From Colius striatus (lineage: Eukaryota > Chordata > Aves > Coliiformes > Coliidae): DNA of 64,000 bases. How positions within the stretch are numbered: the stretch's first letter is position 1; every line of letters starts with the position of its first letter. Below the pieces are notes generated by a model. That model saw nothing but the letters and a program-made list of their open reading frames with translations. It was not told the origin of the DNA and searched no databases. The position numbers were made by a program, and so were the translations under genes. The stretch spans positions 671,501 to 735,500 of the forward strand of contig NC_084767.1 in NCBI RefSeq assembly GCF_028858725.1, written 5' to 3'. Of the stretch, positions 46,791-60,898 are shown in pieces.

Positions 46791-49700
46791 ATTTTTTCTT
46801 TTTTTAGTTGATGCATAAATGGTATCCTTTCAATATGAAGCGAACCTCATAAAAATCCTAGATGTAACGTGTTTTGAGTGAAATTAGGTACTACTTTATT
46901 TTGGTATGACAAGCTACAAAATCTCTCTTTCAGAGAATGTCCTGCTATACAACCATTTTTCTCGGTCCCATGGAGCTTCATTATAGGGAGGTCAGACTAT
47001 GCACCATAGAGAGGAGAATTTATATTTTATCACAGGGCTAACTGCTATGCTGTTGTAATGACCCTGAAAGACAGTAAATGCTCCAAATAACTCAGTTTCT
47101 TGGACTCTAATTGCCTCTTGGCCCAAGGTGGAGCATACTAATTTCTCATGTAGCTGAAAAGCCTCTTCCTTAATTTTGTGTTGTGCTTTTAATTTCATGT
47201 GTTTCCCTTTTGTCCTTTGCAGCAGTGTGGAAAAGTGCAAGGACTATTTGTGATACTTGCTGTTCCTGTCTGCCCTAGTCAGCACCCATTACTTTGCATT
47301 TCTCTGTATATAATGTTTCTGCAAATATCTTAGAATAAAACTTCCCTTTTTTCCAAATGGTAGGGCACAAATTGATAGTCTCTGATCCATCATCATCCAG
47401 AAATAATGATAAAACAGATGCCGAACAGCTGCATAAGAAGTCACTTAAGTCTTGCATTTGTACAGTTAATGCCTTCTTTACATGCCCTTTGAATTGTATC
47501 CCAAATTTTTTGAGGCGTTGTTCTGTTGTCAGGACCACTTTAGAATTTTAATCCTTTTCTCCACTGAGCTGGCAACATCAGCAGATTTAACAAGCATGTG
47601 TTTCATTCCAGCATTGAAATCGATAGATAATTTTACAGGGTCTAGACAGATTCTGGCAAAGATCGTTTTGACACATGACCTGAATGCTTGCATCACAATG
47701 TGTAAGTTTTGATAAGATTTGTGTGAATTTCAGCTTGGCTACTAACAATAACAAGACTCTGTGCGTTCAGGTTTGCGTCATTGAGTGAATGATGCAGGAC
47801 AGGCAGCTCTTCTCTGTCCTGTCTGCCCAGTTGTTACCTGTCCCAGAAAGAATCTGCTTGTTTCTTAGTTTTTAATCCTGACACTGCTGTAGTTAGTAGC
47901 TGTTTGTCATACTTAAGGTGACACCCAAAAGTGATTTGTCACTTTTTAGGCATCTGCAATGTTTTGGTGTCTGCATCCCCCGCCCTGCTTTTCTGTAGTT
48001 CCCCCCGAAGTATCTGTCATCTTGGTTGGAAATCTCATCTTTCTTCCATAGGCACTCAGAGGCAATGGCCCTGAGACTGTCAACCAGCTTCTTCCCTGAC
48101 CCAACCAATTTATTTTGCTGGTTTCTAGTTTTTCTCTGTTGTCTGCTGACCAAGCTTAGTGTGCCCTCTTGTTATACTGGCACAGTGAGCCATCAGGTAG
48201 TTTCTTGCTATATCACAGCTTGCAGCTGCCCACATCAACTGGTGATCACTAGAGACTATCTCTGGGAGGGATCAACATACCTAGGCAACATCTAGCCTCT
48301 AGATTCAGCATTTCACTGTAGATTACTTGATTCTTTCCTGGCCTTGGGTCAGCCTCATCTCAGCCCAGAGTGGAGGCATGGACAATTAACAGCTTTAGGG
48401 TGGCATAAAGATCTGTAAAGTTAAGAATTTCTGCTGTATTCAGAACGGGCAGAGTCAGGCCTCTTGAGCAGCTTGCTTAAGAGAGAAGTATTAAACCTGG
48501 AATGTGTGATCAGATGGCACATATGGTACATGAGTGCTGCTGGGAGTGCTGCCAATGCTTTTCTTGTGGAAGGAGGAGTGTCAAAATGGTGGTAGACACT
48601 CTCTTGCTGGATACTGCACTTAGCACTTCAGCTTTTAACTGGTGAGAAGTACCTATCTGTTATTTTCACAGTGCCCGGAACTTTCCAAGGGATAACCTTC
48701 CCCATATGTTTCGTGATGGGGGTTTCAGTCCTTAACCATGTGATGTGCATATTCTGCAAGTCGTCTTTGCAACTCAGTGGTGGTGGTTTGGATTCCTAGA
48801 AGAGATTGAAGACACTTCATGAGACTTTTGTCCTTGGCTTTTTGTTCCCAGTGGCATAATGCAGCGTGTGCCTGATCTCAAGGAGTGGCTTATGCCTCCT
48901 GATGAGAACACTTGCTCTCAGGAACACCATAATGGTGCAAGAATTTCCAGCACCTATTGCTTAGCAGCAAGATTCCTCACCATCATGAGCAGTAATTCAG
49001 TAAAAGAAGCATCTGGAGATGCAAACAAAGCACAAGTACGTCAAATGGACTGACAGCATAAATGGGGGAATTGGTGGTAGCATGGCTCAGACTTTTTTGA
49101 GTAACTGAGATAATCAACAATAAGTCTGCTCCTGGGAGGAGTGTGATTAATCCTGGCACAGATCTGTGCCTTTGCTGGCTGCAATGTACTAGTTGTTTGA
49201 GCAGCAGTTAAATAGCTTCTTGGGTAGAAGAGGCATGTTAAATGTTACTTTTTAGTGCTGATGTTTTCAGTTTAACAAAACACTGTCAAGAGGCATCAAG
49301 TCTGCCAGGAAGCTGATAGAGAATTTACATGGAAATCTTTAAAAATAGTGGTATTCTGCAGCTGAAAATGCAATGTTACTGCATTGCTGCTAACAAAAAG
49401 CTGTGCTGAGCACTGATGCTAATGTGTCAATCAGGAAGCAAAGCAAAAGGGGGACTCATTCAGAGCACCACCTGAAGTAGTAGTAAATGTTTAATTGAAA
49501 ACAATGATATCTTTTTCTTTTTCACCTAAACCAAAGCTGTTACAGTGATTGTTATGGGTATTGTTGATTTCCCAGGGACTGGAAGGCAAGTGAGTTGTGT
49601 CAACACTGAAGGTACTGTGTGAAGAGGGTGGAAAATAAAATAGAAAACTGCTTGTGATTCTTTGCTTGATTGGAGTTAGTGAGAGCTATTTTGTTCAAGT

Positions 49701-52700
49701 GATGTTTTAAGTGTTACGTCAGCATGGTATTGTTCCAGGTAGCAGGAGATACTGGGGGAAGAGTACTCTCTGAAAAATACCTGTAAGCTTCTTAAGTTCT
49801 CCCTAGAATCCTTTTGGCCTGGATCTTTATTCAGCAGGGGAGGTGTGTCAGCTGGCCACATTTCCAGCGACAGTTCATTGTTAAACTGCAACTGTGATCT
49901 GCTGAACAAGATGAGCTGGCAGAGCACATCTGGGGATTTTTTCCTGTACTAGCTGGTGAATGCTGCTGGTAGATGACTGGATACCCTCTGGTTTTGGGGC
50001 TTTTTGGCAGATGATGTTCTCAGGCAGATTGCGCTTCCTTTCAAATTTCTGATAGGAGATATTTCTGTAATTTGGTGTGTAACTCCTAATGATGGGTAAG
50101 GGCTCAAGACAAAAGGCCAAATACAGACTTTTTTTAGTGTCTTTCAAAATTCATTAGGAAAAGCAATTTCTAGGCTTGATAGGGACCTTGCTATGGGAAG
50201 CACTCTGTCTGCTGACATAAAACAAAATCTCAGTACTTGGCACACAACTAAATGGGAATTGTGGTCCTTGCCCCAGTTTTGGAGTGATAGCTGTCACATA
50301 GATTTGTATGGAATGAATGTATTTTTCAGTAGCAATAAATGCTGGGGCTTTTTTCCCTTTTTGGAGTATTCTGGAATAGTGGTATTAAGCTTTGTGGAGC
50401 CAGTGTACACTGTATACTGACAAATCTCTGCCCCTCACCAGGGCAAACTTCTGTAACGTGCCCTTGACTTTCACTTGGGTAAGTCTGGCGTCAGCCCAGT
50501 TTCTGCCAACAAAGGTAAATATCTGATCTACACTGTCAGCTGTTGCAGAGACTGCTGCAGCTCTGGGAGGTGAATGGATACCTCACAGTGCTCTCTTGCC
50601 TTTCCAGGCAAAATCCAGATCACTTCTGTTTAGTGTTATGAACTATCACTGTTTGCAAGCTTTCAAACCGCCTTGCTCATCCTACCTCCGGAAGCAGGTT
50701 ATAATGCAATCCCTTGTCTTACTTGTGCCTTTCTCTCTCATGAAGTATAAGGCATCCTGATAGTATAGTGTGCACATTAAGTCCCAAGACTGAGTGGTTT
50801 TCTCTTATTTGTCTGTCTTCACAGAAAATATTTAGACTTTTTCCTTAGAGTGTCTAGCAAGTAGGTTTGTCCCGTCCTCACTTCAAAGGTGGTGGAAGCA
50901 TTAGCAGCCATCTCTTTTTGTTATCGGTTATTCCGGGAGTTCTGCCAGACATTCCCAAGGACCCAGTGCTCATCCAGATAGATTCTATTTCATGGAAAGC
51001 ACAAACTGTCATAGTTCTTTCATCATTCAAATGGTTACAGATGCTGTCAATATTTTTAAATAACCTGAACAAAGTCAGGTTCTCAATCACATGTGTGCCA
51101 GGTCCAACTTCATGCAGCAGCAGCAAACGTCATTTCATGTTGGTTGTCCGAGCCCTGTGAATTTCAGTTTTGTGTGGTATCTCTGTGTTGAGTTTATATC
51201 TTGAGTACAGAGAATTCATGGAATTGACAGAATCAGTAGGTTTTGTATCCTGCATTTTTATTAAATCTTAATTCAGATTATGGAAGAGTTTCTGCATATG
51301 CAGCATCATCTCGAAGTCTGACTGCTAAGTCAGATTTCAGAATCAGTGCTCCGAAGTGTGTCCTCATAGGGGAGTGCTGCGGCTTTGCGTGCCGTTTGCT
51401 GCTGTGAAATGGAGCGTGGGGATATGCAGACATCTGGAGGGTTCCGCTTCAAAGGTCTGTTTCTCAAATTGATCTCCAAACCAGCTTGTTCACTCTTCTT
51501 TCTGTGAATAATGGGCTTGTTGTATTTAAGACAGCTTCAGATAGCACTCCCATGCTGTGGAAAACAAAGTACATCTCTGTCGATTTCATACTCGGAGCTT
51601 TTGGCAGGAGCTGCGGTCAAAAAACAGCTCTTGGATGCATGAGAATATGCTACATGTATGTTGGTTCCTTGGAGAAATCACCTACTTTGAGGTTTGCAGA
51701 AAGGATGTAAAGCAGAAAGGGAAAGTGGGAGGGGTGAGGTCTTTAATCTCATTTGAAATGGCAGTTCAGAGATGACTTTAGTTATCTACATTTTCATATT
51801 TTGTGTATTTGCTGTTAAAGCCCCTCTTGGCTGTTGTACCTCAGGCAAGGTGAGTAATGAGTTGTGTCTCCCATCGTGACCAGAGGGTAGCCCAGGGACT
51901 GACATCTTGTTCAGGAGTTTTGTGTACAAAGTGTTGCTGTGTGTTAAAGCAAGGTCAAATAAATGTGCTTATTGCTTGAGGGAGGGAAACAAGGTTTCAG
52001 ATGCAACTAAATGCCTGCAGGAGCTGTTTCCACAGTTTTGAGTAGATCTCTGAGACTTGCTGCTCTGTGGGAAATGTAGCATTTCTGTAGATGGGAAGGG
52101 CAGTAAATGTTTTAGTGAACAGAAAAGGTAAGAAATCTGTTGTGGGCAAATAAAAGCAATGAACCCAATTCTGAAGTCTAAAACTAGGCCAGCTGGGTAT
52201 TTAACAGCTGAAAGTCTGAGACAGAAACTGCTGTGCTGTCACAAGGTGTGCTAAAACCCAGGGAAGAACTTGCTGCTTGCTGCTCTGTGCTGACTTTGAG
52301 AAGGCACTGTGCATTGGGAGACCCAGATTGAATTAGTCAAACAGTAAGTTTAGAACAGCAAACACTACAAGACTATAATATTATTTCTAACAGCAAGTCA
52401 AGAACAAAGTGTTGTAAGGTGTTCAGTAGAGACAGATGACCAAGCATGTCATTTGGCATATATTGCTGTCCTCAGCAGATGTCTTTAGACTTTAATCGAC
52501 TGAGGAACCAGGACGTTTTGCCAGATAAAATTTTGTTTGTGCTGAGGGATTTTCAGCAACTGAGGTTGAATAAAACTTGTTAACTGAAGGAGTCTGAAGA
52601 GGGAGGGGAAAAAAGTTTCAGTTCAAGCAAATGCTGTCCCACCACTTTGTGCTTTTGAATGCAGAAAGCTTTTTGTATTGAGTCAGCTAACATTGGGTAA

Positions 52701-55700
52701 TGCTTAAGCAGTAGGCAATCCTGTCCCCCAAGGTGCTGCAAGGAACATATTGAATAGCTCTACAAGCAGCTACCAAGTGTCCTTGGGTACCGTGCAGAAA
52801 AGATTCTGCTTTGAGTCTGTGTGCATAGATCTGTTCAGCTGGTTCTGGTCCAGCTGGCGTGGTGTAAGGACTGATCCAGGAGTGCTCACAGTATTTGTGG
52901 CTCTACTTTCTGAAGGAAGAAGAGGGTTTTCATACCCTGAAGTGTGACTTCCTCAAGGAAACACACAAATCTGAACAAATGTATTTCAATATTGCTGGTA
53001 TTTCAGGTGAGAAAGAGGAGAGTGATAGGCAAATGGTAGCATCCTGCAGGAAACATTGAGTCCCTTTTGAACCTGTTGCTTGGATCTGAGTCACAACAGA
53101 GTTTTGAAGATGTACTTGACTTTTTTTGTCTTTGAAAGCACTTAATCATTCCCCATGATGGGCTGCCATTTAGTCCTGTGTTGCCTTTTAATAGTTCCTG
53201 AAATGTTAAAGGTATGGATTATGTTAATGTAGCTTTTAAATTTTTGATGGACTGAAATAGCTTCAAAAATTAACCTTTTGAAAACACTTGGGTAGATCTC
53301 ACGACAGCCATTTAGCAGCTTTCTTTTTCTAGTAGTATGCTATCTCCTGTTCCAATAAATGGAGAGCTTTGACTGGCCAAGGTTATGTTAGACTTCCTGA
53401 CCTAGGACAAATGCCCCCGCCTGAAGCTGGAGATAATTTGATTTTTCATTAGATCGTCTGAAATGCTCAGCTATTCTCATGTCAGTGGGAAGGATGGTGG
53501 CTGTTTGTGCTGTGTGGATGCTGTACTGATTTATTATTCAACATACATTAATAGATCTCTGACAAACCAAAGGTATTTATTTCTTCATGGTGCAATAAGA
53601 CTTGATATCTGTTTGCTTATGAAAGGCTTGCCAACATTTAGTGTGGATGGTCCCGCAATGGTTAAAACCCAGGCTTCTTGCTGCAGTGAGAGAGAGAGAG
53701 GGTTCTTCCTGGTTTTTGCCAGACCTGTTTTTTTCCTCACGTTTCCTGCTTTCCAAAACCCCTTGGTTATGCTAGGATGTGGAATATTGGAGAGAAGCTG
53801 TCTATGGATGCTTATTATTTCTGCTTTGCTGTGGCACAGATCACGACAACTAGGTTGTGCCCAAAGTGCATGCTCTTGAATCTTCCATTGAGTCTGCCTC
53901 AGGTTGTGACTTCTTTGCTAAACAAGAGAAATGGTTTTTTATTTGTTCTCATTTTCCCTGTTGCTTTTCTGGATTGTTTTGTCACCTTTGGCATCCCATT
54001 GATGGATGGAAATGCAAGATGTATTTGCTTAGGTGCTGGGATAAACGAAGAGACGTAGGATGGAACAGATGCCCCTTTAACACGGTCTCTGAAGATCATA
54101 GCTTCTTGGGTCTGGTCACAGCTCCTTGGTTTAACAGAAATCAGTAAAACAACTGTTGGAACAGGATTTGAGATCTTACAGCATTATGAATAGCCTATGC
54201 ACTTCAGCAAATCTCTTTTCCTCCTGTGTAGAAAACTCTTGGCTTACATCTCCATCCACCCTTCTTATATTCTAACTGGAACCAGGCACGCTAAGTTATG
54301 ATTACAGCAGAAATTAAAACTGCATTTTTGTGCATTTGGTGTTGGAATGCTGATGAGTTGCTTCGGCAGCGTGTTAAGTAACAGCGTGGTAGACAACAGA
54401 AGGGGCTTGTTTACAGCAATCTGTCTAAATCAGTTTTCAGTGTATTGCTTAATATGCCTTTCTACTTCAATTCATTTTCAGTTTTTAACAAATGAAGGAT
54501 GGAAATAGGCAGGAGATAGTTTAAGATATTGCTGGAGAAGTAATCCCTCTTTAGCAGTAAACAACTTCCAGTTCTTAAGGAAAAGAAAATGTGCTTGAGC
54601 TGAAATGGAACTTATGGGCTTGCTGTAGGAGTTCACGGATAAAGTTCAATGGCTTGTGCTCTTGCATACCTTGACTAAATGACCAAAATGAACCCTTCAT
54701 GCTTTGAAATCTGCCTTTACCATTGTTGTTTACAACCGACCCTTTAACAAAGTTTTGCAAAATGAGAAGTTAAAGTAGAGCAAGGCAAAGTCTCCTTGCT
54801 GACCTGTTTTATAGGGACAGAAATCCAGCTCCATATGGCCAGTTTCCTCTAACCGTGCAGCATTGATCACTGCAATGCTCAAACGACCGCCGCTGTATTC
54901 CACGGTTAAATGTACTGGTGGAGTCTGCACAGAAAAGTTCCACCTCCTGCCATGCAATTACAATTAATGAGAAATTAGGATAAAAGTGAAAATTGACATG
55001 AAATATAGCACTACTCAGAAGACAGCTCTCCATATACGAGATGCTTATTTAATAGTTAAAGCAAAAGTCAGTCCTAGGAAAGTTGCTGTGTTTTGCAGAT
55101 TGCTTAGATATCACAGTCTAGAGCGTCTGTTGGAGGAGTATCATCAAGTTATGTAATTTGCATAATTGAGTCAAATCCTATGCAGCATCCCTGAAGGAAA
55201 CCACTAAAAAAAGCAACATTCTGGTCTGTGTGCTCTGTCTGGATTGCTAGAGCTCAGACAGCTTTTACAAAGACAGAAAAAAGAAAGGGAAAGAAAAAAA
55301 CCCAGAAGCTTCCAAAATAACATCAGTGTCAGCAACCTGCCCATGTTCACAGTGAGAGAGGCTCGGAGTGTGCAGGGGCATGTCTTCCCTCTGCCCACGG
55401 TGGCATGCAGCCCGCAACTTTCCACAGTGCTTTGCTGATAGTGATGACTTGAGCATAAAATCTGCAGTCGTGTGGGGGGAAAAGCAATGTTTTATCCTTC
55501 ACACTGACTTCTTTTTGGGTAGCCTGCTGAAATTAAGTTGGTCTTGAAAGTGTGATTCGTAACAAGAAATATGGTACTAATCAGCCTGCTGCAGCTACAC
55601 CTTCTCTTCAGGGCTGTGTGGCAAGATTACTAAAGCAAAGACACTGATATTCATTTTCTGACACTGAAAGTCACTTCAAACTTAAATGTTCAGCCATTGT

Positions 55701-58700
55701 TGACAGAACTTGTGAGTGGCTCACAGCAGACCTTTCGGATAGAGTGATTTAATAGCAACCTGCAAAACCAGTGTAAGCGTCACACGCTTGCTTTCGGGAA
55801 CGCTGTTAGAAATATTCTAACCTAAGTTGAATTAAATTTAATGGAGCATTTCTAAATTAGATTGACTAATTTAACTTCTTTGCCCAAGACCAAAAAAAAA
55901 AGCCCAAGGACACAGCATGTCTGTCATGACCATCTGCAGCTATGTCTAGCCTTCAAAATTTTGGAAGCCACTTTAGAGGTATGGCGATCCAACAGGTAAT
56001 GAGTCACCCCATACAGTCCTCCTTTTACTCTGCCGGTGTCAACATGAAGAAAAGTTGGTCCTTACAAGTCTCCAAGACTGAGAGGTGTGCAGAGCCTGTT
56101 TCTCAGGACTTAGGGATCGATAACTGTTATTCTGTGTGCCTCGAAAGTCCAACACTACAGTCCAGAAAGGTCTGAACAATGGATCCATGTACTCCATAGT
56201 TTCCTGTCTTGTCTAATTTAATGTTTACAAATTGCTGAAGTGTTTCTCTTGATATGTGTTGCCTTGTCAGCGTTCAGCTTAACCCAGCTCAAAGATGGTT
56301 TTTTGTGTAAACTTACTTGGGACTGAGAGAAGTAATACATCAATCTACCTGACTTTCTGCTGTCCTCCTGCCTGATTTGGGCTCTGCATGCAATACGGTG
56401 GCACTCTGTGGTTTCTCCTTTTTCTTCCTTTTTAACAGCTCTGGAGGATGGCATGCTACTGCCAGCTTTCACTCAATATCACAGTGTTTAAATTGTTGCT
56501 CTGAGGGTATGTAGTGCATGTTGCTGACTTTCCTCTAAAGAGTGGTTGAAGCTGTGCAGAAAATCTCTTCCCTGTTCATGTTACCCTATATTGAGCATAC
56601 AAACACAAGGGCGACTCCAGCCCAGAGCCTGGGGTGCCCACCCTGAGCAGGAGTGGCTGGAACTGCTCTTCAGTGGCTTGTAGGTTGCTGGTTGGCCTGA
56701 TGAGCGTCGGTTGCTTTGGTGGTTCAGCTTTGTAATGATGTGAGATGCCTCTCCTGAAACAGCTGGCAGCCTGATGGTGTGGCTTCCCTCAGGAGGGTGC
56801 TGGATACATTGGTGTGAATCCTTTGGGATACACATCAAACTTGTATTCCATGTCCTGAGAGCTGTTGTGGAAGCCAGCCCAAGGTCTATCCTGTTAGCCT
56901 ATTTTGAAATAGGGCAATCCACACAGGTCCCTGCAGTGGAGGAGTGTCTTCTAGGGGATATTTTCTGACTAGAGTTTGGAGGGAAGGGGATGCCTCTGCA
57001 ATTGTAGTGTCAGTTGCCTGAATCCCAAGAAGATGTGGTATTAAAACCTCTTACTTGTGCCCTGTTAGGCAGCTAGGATTTTCTCCTTTTTTGCTGGTGG
57101 GTCTCTTTTTCCCTCTTTTTCTCCAGGGTGCTTCACTTCCTCATGTCAGTTCACAGAGGCTTGCCCTGGGGTGCTGAACTACCTTGTGCATAGAAGCTGT
57201 GAGGCTCAGAGTCCCACTGTGCTGTTGAATCTAGTCCCTAGATACTCTTACAATGCTTTCTTCTTCAGTGATGGGTGGGATTTCTAGAGTGGCTGCTGCT
57301 AAGGGGTTTACACATGTTGAATCACTGCAAATGGCAGAAGGGGTAATGGCATTGTAAACAATTTTCCTGATGTGCTCACTCAGCCCAGAGTGCTATAAAC
57401 AAGAGACAAAAGAGACTTAAAATATTGAGGTTTCAGACTTGCCAGTTGTTCCCATGCCCAGTATGACACTTGTGCACAAGCCTAGTGTTCAGAAAGTTGG
57501 CAAAACTCTCTTGGCAAGGAGGTGCTCTGGTTTGTGAGAGCTTTCCAGGACTTTTCCTGGCAGGGGATTATCCTGGAGAGGAAAATGGCTGGTGAGCAGG
57601 CCTGGCAAAGGAGGGATCTTTCAAAATAGAGACAAAAATCTGATAGAACAGTAGTGTACTCTGTGGGCTATTTAGAAGGGATGATGGGTAGGGTGGTATT
57701 TTGTCTGAAAAATTGCTGAAACACCACTGTGCTGACCAAACAAGTAGAACATGCTGGACTGATGCAGTAGCACAGAGTGACTGCTTCATGGTTGATCCAT
57801 TTTACACTGAAAATAACCAGGCTGCTGTTCCTTCTGCCTGTCACACAGCTGCCATTCAGACCTGCTCACATTAACTGGCAAGAGCTGGCAACAGTCAGGT
57901 AGAGTTTGCTTAAATTATTCTTGCAAATATTTGGTCAGAGGGCGACACTAAGGATGCTGGATTGGGTTTGCCTGCCCTGGCCCACACCTTCTCTGACTCA
58001 TCACTATGAGGAAGCACCTCACATCACCTTCTTTCCACCCACTGTTTGGAAGCAGCAGCAACCACCTATGGTGGAGCAAACATCAGGTTCCTAGCTGATG
58101 TCATATATCCTGTATGTTTTTCAAAGTGTGATTGTGTTGCTGACACCAGCCTCAGATTGACCCGGGAACAAGCTGCACGCTTGTTTTTCCCCAGAACTGC
58201 TGTTGTCCATTGTGTTCAATTTGCCCTCTCAGAGCTCTCCTGTATGTTTGGTTCCTGGCTTACATGTTCATCTTGACACGTAAAAGTACCTTTTCAATAT
58301 CAGCAGGTAGAAATTCACATAAGAACGGTGGTGTTTAATGGGATGGCTAGAAAACCACAAAGCAGATCAAGCAGTTTGCTTTGGTATTTCTCTGGTGAGT
58401 TCAAATGAACCTTTCTAGAAAGGGAGTTTGGTTCTTTACCACGGTTCTTTACTACATCTTCATTTACCTTCTCCTGCATGAGGAGAATCGGTGAGGCTTT
58501 TGCAGTGCCTCTCAGGAAACATCTGTCCCTCAGCAAATTCAAGTCTTCAACACACACAGTCAGGAGTGAGCTAAAGACATTGGATTACTGGTGGTGATTT
58601 TCATTTTATGTTCTGACAGGTACAAAGGGACATTCAGGAAGATGCTCTGCGAGTTTTTGTATTTGAACAGAAATAGGGTTCATGTGCTAAAGAGACAGTA

Positions 58701-60795
58701 ACTAACATAAAAATGAACTATTGCTTTTGATTTGTTTAACTTCGTCAGAGTGGAGCAGGAAAGAGCAGCTAATAAAGATGAAGAAAATTAAGGAATCATT
58801 GGGGTAAATGAGAGAAATAAAATGTAGCATCTAAATATAGGTCTACTGGGATTTTTCTTAAAGTGATCACTTTTCTTCTGGATGTAACTGTCCTTTTCCT
58901 GCTAACCAGCCTTTTCTGGCAGTTGGCTGGTTTTCACCACTGTTAATTGCATCCCATGATGTGGTCCTGCTCTTCCTGTGCTGCCCTGAAAGTTCCTTTC
59001 CCTCCATCTTCCAGCATCATAAGTATTTTTGGACAGTATACTTATTAGCTCCAGGGTGCACAAGTAGAAATTCCTTAATACTTGTTCCCATCATGAACTA
59101 GCTGTGTGCCTGATTTCTTGTCCATCCTGAGTGCCTATCGGCTCTTCTTCAGCAAAAGTCAAACTAAATTGCAGGGAGCAGGAAGGAAAACACTCTGAGT
59201 ATTGATGTTAGTTAACTGAAATGTATAACTGAGTGTCTGGTTTCATGGATGAAATTTGACTTCTACCAGGTGTGTTACCATCTGCAAAATGTCATGAAGC
59301 TGAGTGTAAATCATTTTATGATCTGCAATTGAAAAGATCTGGATTGATTTAAAATCTCTTATGTGGGGAGGAAAAGTTCCAACAGTTCACAGACCAGCTT
59401 TTAATTAGATGGAACGTTTAGATCACCGGTTTATTGCCCTTTGGTGTGGTAATACAATCAGCACAACTGAAGTTCCTTTGCTAAGGGTCACCACCCATAA
59501 CAGAGCAGGTGGAGGAGAGCGTGTATCTGTGTTCAGGCACTCTAGTTCACCTTGACATGGCAGCTGCAAGCTCTCTGCGCTGGTGGTTTCGTACACGGGA
59601 CTCCCTTCCCGTTAACTGCAGCAGAAGAGGGATGATGCACTGGGGATAATCTGCAAAACTTTTGCAGCAAGGTTCACCAGAGCTCATCTGTCAGACTGCA
59701 GTGAGGTGAACTGCATCAGGCAGGAGTCTGGCGCCTTGGAATAACAAGTAACATGTCCAAATGCCCTATTTTCCCAATACAAATCTAGGCATGAAAATGC
59801 AGAGTTTGTAATTTAACCATTCAGGTAAATGCCATCTGTGTCCCAGATGCCAAAGTTGCCTGATAACCCTGCAAGATTACTATGCCAACCACTGCTTTTT
59901 GGTGGTTGGTTGGTTTGACTGACCCATTAGTGAGACTTTAAACCTCCTGCTCTCCAAGGAGGGAAGCTTTTTTTCTTTCTAGGAAATTCTAGCCTGTAGA
60001 GTTCTCTCTGTAGGTCATGAGGAATTAAAAGGGATAAACCTCTAAGTTCTTTATGTAACTGCTTCTGCAGTAATGATGCTACAAATTACTTGCCTTTATA
60101 CTCTACCAGCATATTACAACATAATTGAAAGCTCATTAGATGTTCTATTCTTGACTTAAAATACCTCCTTAAATACATATATTATTTTTCCCTTGGATTT
60201 GGGGAATGTCAGTGTTTGAGATGTGTAATGGTTTCCTTTCCACAGACCTAGGCACTTTGATCCTGAATTCACCTGATCTTTCATTTGTTAAACTTGTTTC
60301 CAAAGCACCCATTGCTTTTGAACTTCAGGAACAACACCATGGAAAGAGGAGTTCTAATTGGGTAAAGTGCAGGCTCATGCCTTGTGTAAAATTTGCTTTT
60401 AAACTGGGCAGCAAGCGTATTAATAAAGGACCTTTTAAGTCTTATTTTATTCAGGTGTAGCAGTGTGGTCATTAATAATGTTCCTGCAATAAGTCTCCTA
60501 TTATGGCTTTTTTGTTAATTAAATAGGATGTAAGATGTATTGGATGTTTTCAAAATGAAAATGGGAGTTTTTAATAGATTCCCTGATTAAGAATACTGGT
60601 CTGTATATGTGATGGTGCCCTGGGAAAAGAAAAAGACAACCCACTTAACAGCTATAGATAAAGTACTGCTCTGAGGCCTGCTTTCTCACCCCTTTCAGGC
60701 TAAAACCTGCTTGCTTTTGATGGTCTTGCCCTAAGGAAGACGTTTAAAGGTTTGCTATGTTGTTTACTTAATATATTCCATCTTTTATTTAAAAG
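46791..60795 (+). other. GALNT10: GALNT10 intron 1, last part
   Basis: About 14 kb of AT-rich intron ending at the exon 2 acceptor (CATCTTTTATTTAAAAG, with AG at 60794-60795). No exon or RNA gene was recognised. A (AG)n tract of about 7 units lies near 53690-53704. A candidate enhancer near 54.8-55.2 kb is listed separately. Frames up to 138 codons (53463-53879) have no recognisable domain. Confidence 0.8.
54800..55190. promoter_or_regulatory. Candidate intronic enhancer with octamer and TAAT cluster
   Basis: The block holds ATGCAATTACAATTAATGAGAA (homeodomain cores, about 54952-54972), several preserved CpGs (CGACCGCCGC near 54883-54894) and TTTAATAGTTAAAG. It also has an exact octamer ATTTGCAT at 55156-55163 inside ATGTAATTTGCATAATTG. 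Preserved CpGs in an otherwise CpG-poor intron, plus dense motifs, suggest constraint. Conservation was not tested. Confidence 0.35.
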
Positions 60796-60898
60796 GCACT
60801 GTACATGAGGCAAAAGAAAGACCCTTACTTTGGTGATGGACAAAGGAAAAAGGACTGGCATAACAAAGAAGCTATAAGAAGGGACTCTGAGCGTGTAG
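60796..60898 (+). CDS. GALNT10: GALNT10 coding exon 2 (stem region)
   Basis: The exon continues the frame from exon 1 (phase 0) and encodes residues 62-95 plus the first base of codon 96. It contains the segment MRQKKDPYFGDGQ, followed by a DWHNKEAIRRDSERV segment that closely matches the vertebrate GALNT10 stem. The acceptor is AAAAG|GCACTG after a pyrimidine/T-rich tract, and the donor is GTAG|GTATGT at 60899. It is luminal and precedes the catalytic domain. The first four residues (ALYM) differ from the mammalian sequence I recall; the rest aligns without gaps. Confidence 0.94.

Noticed and set aside
53463..53879. 138-codon plus-strand frame in intron 1
   Set aside because: Cys/Leu-rich, no domain, with overlapping frames in other phases. 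Chance.
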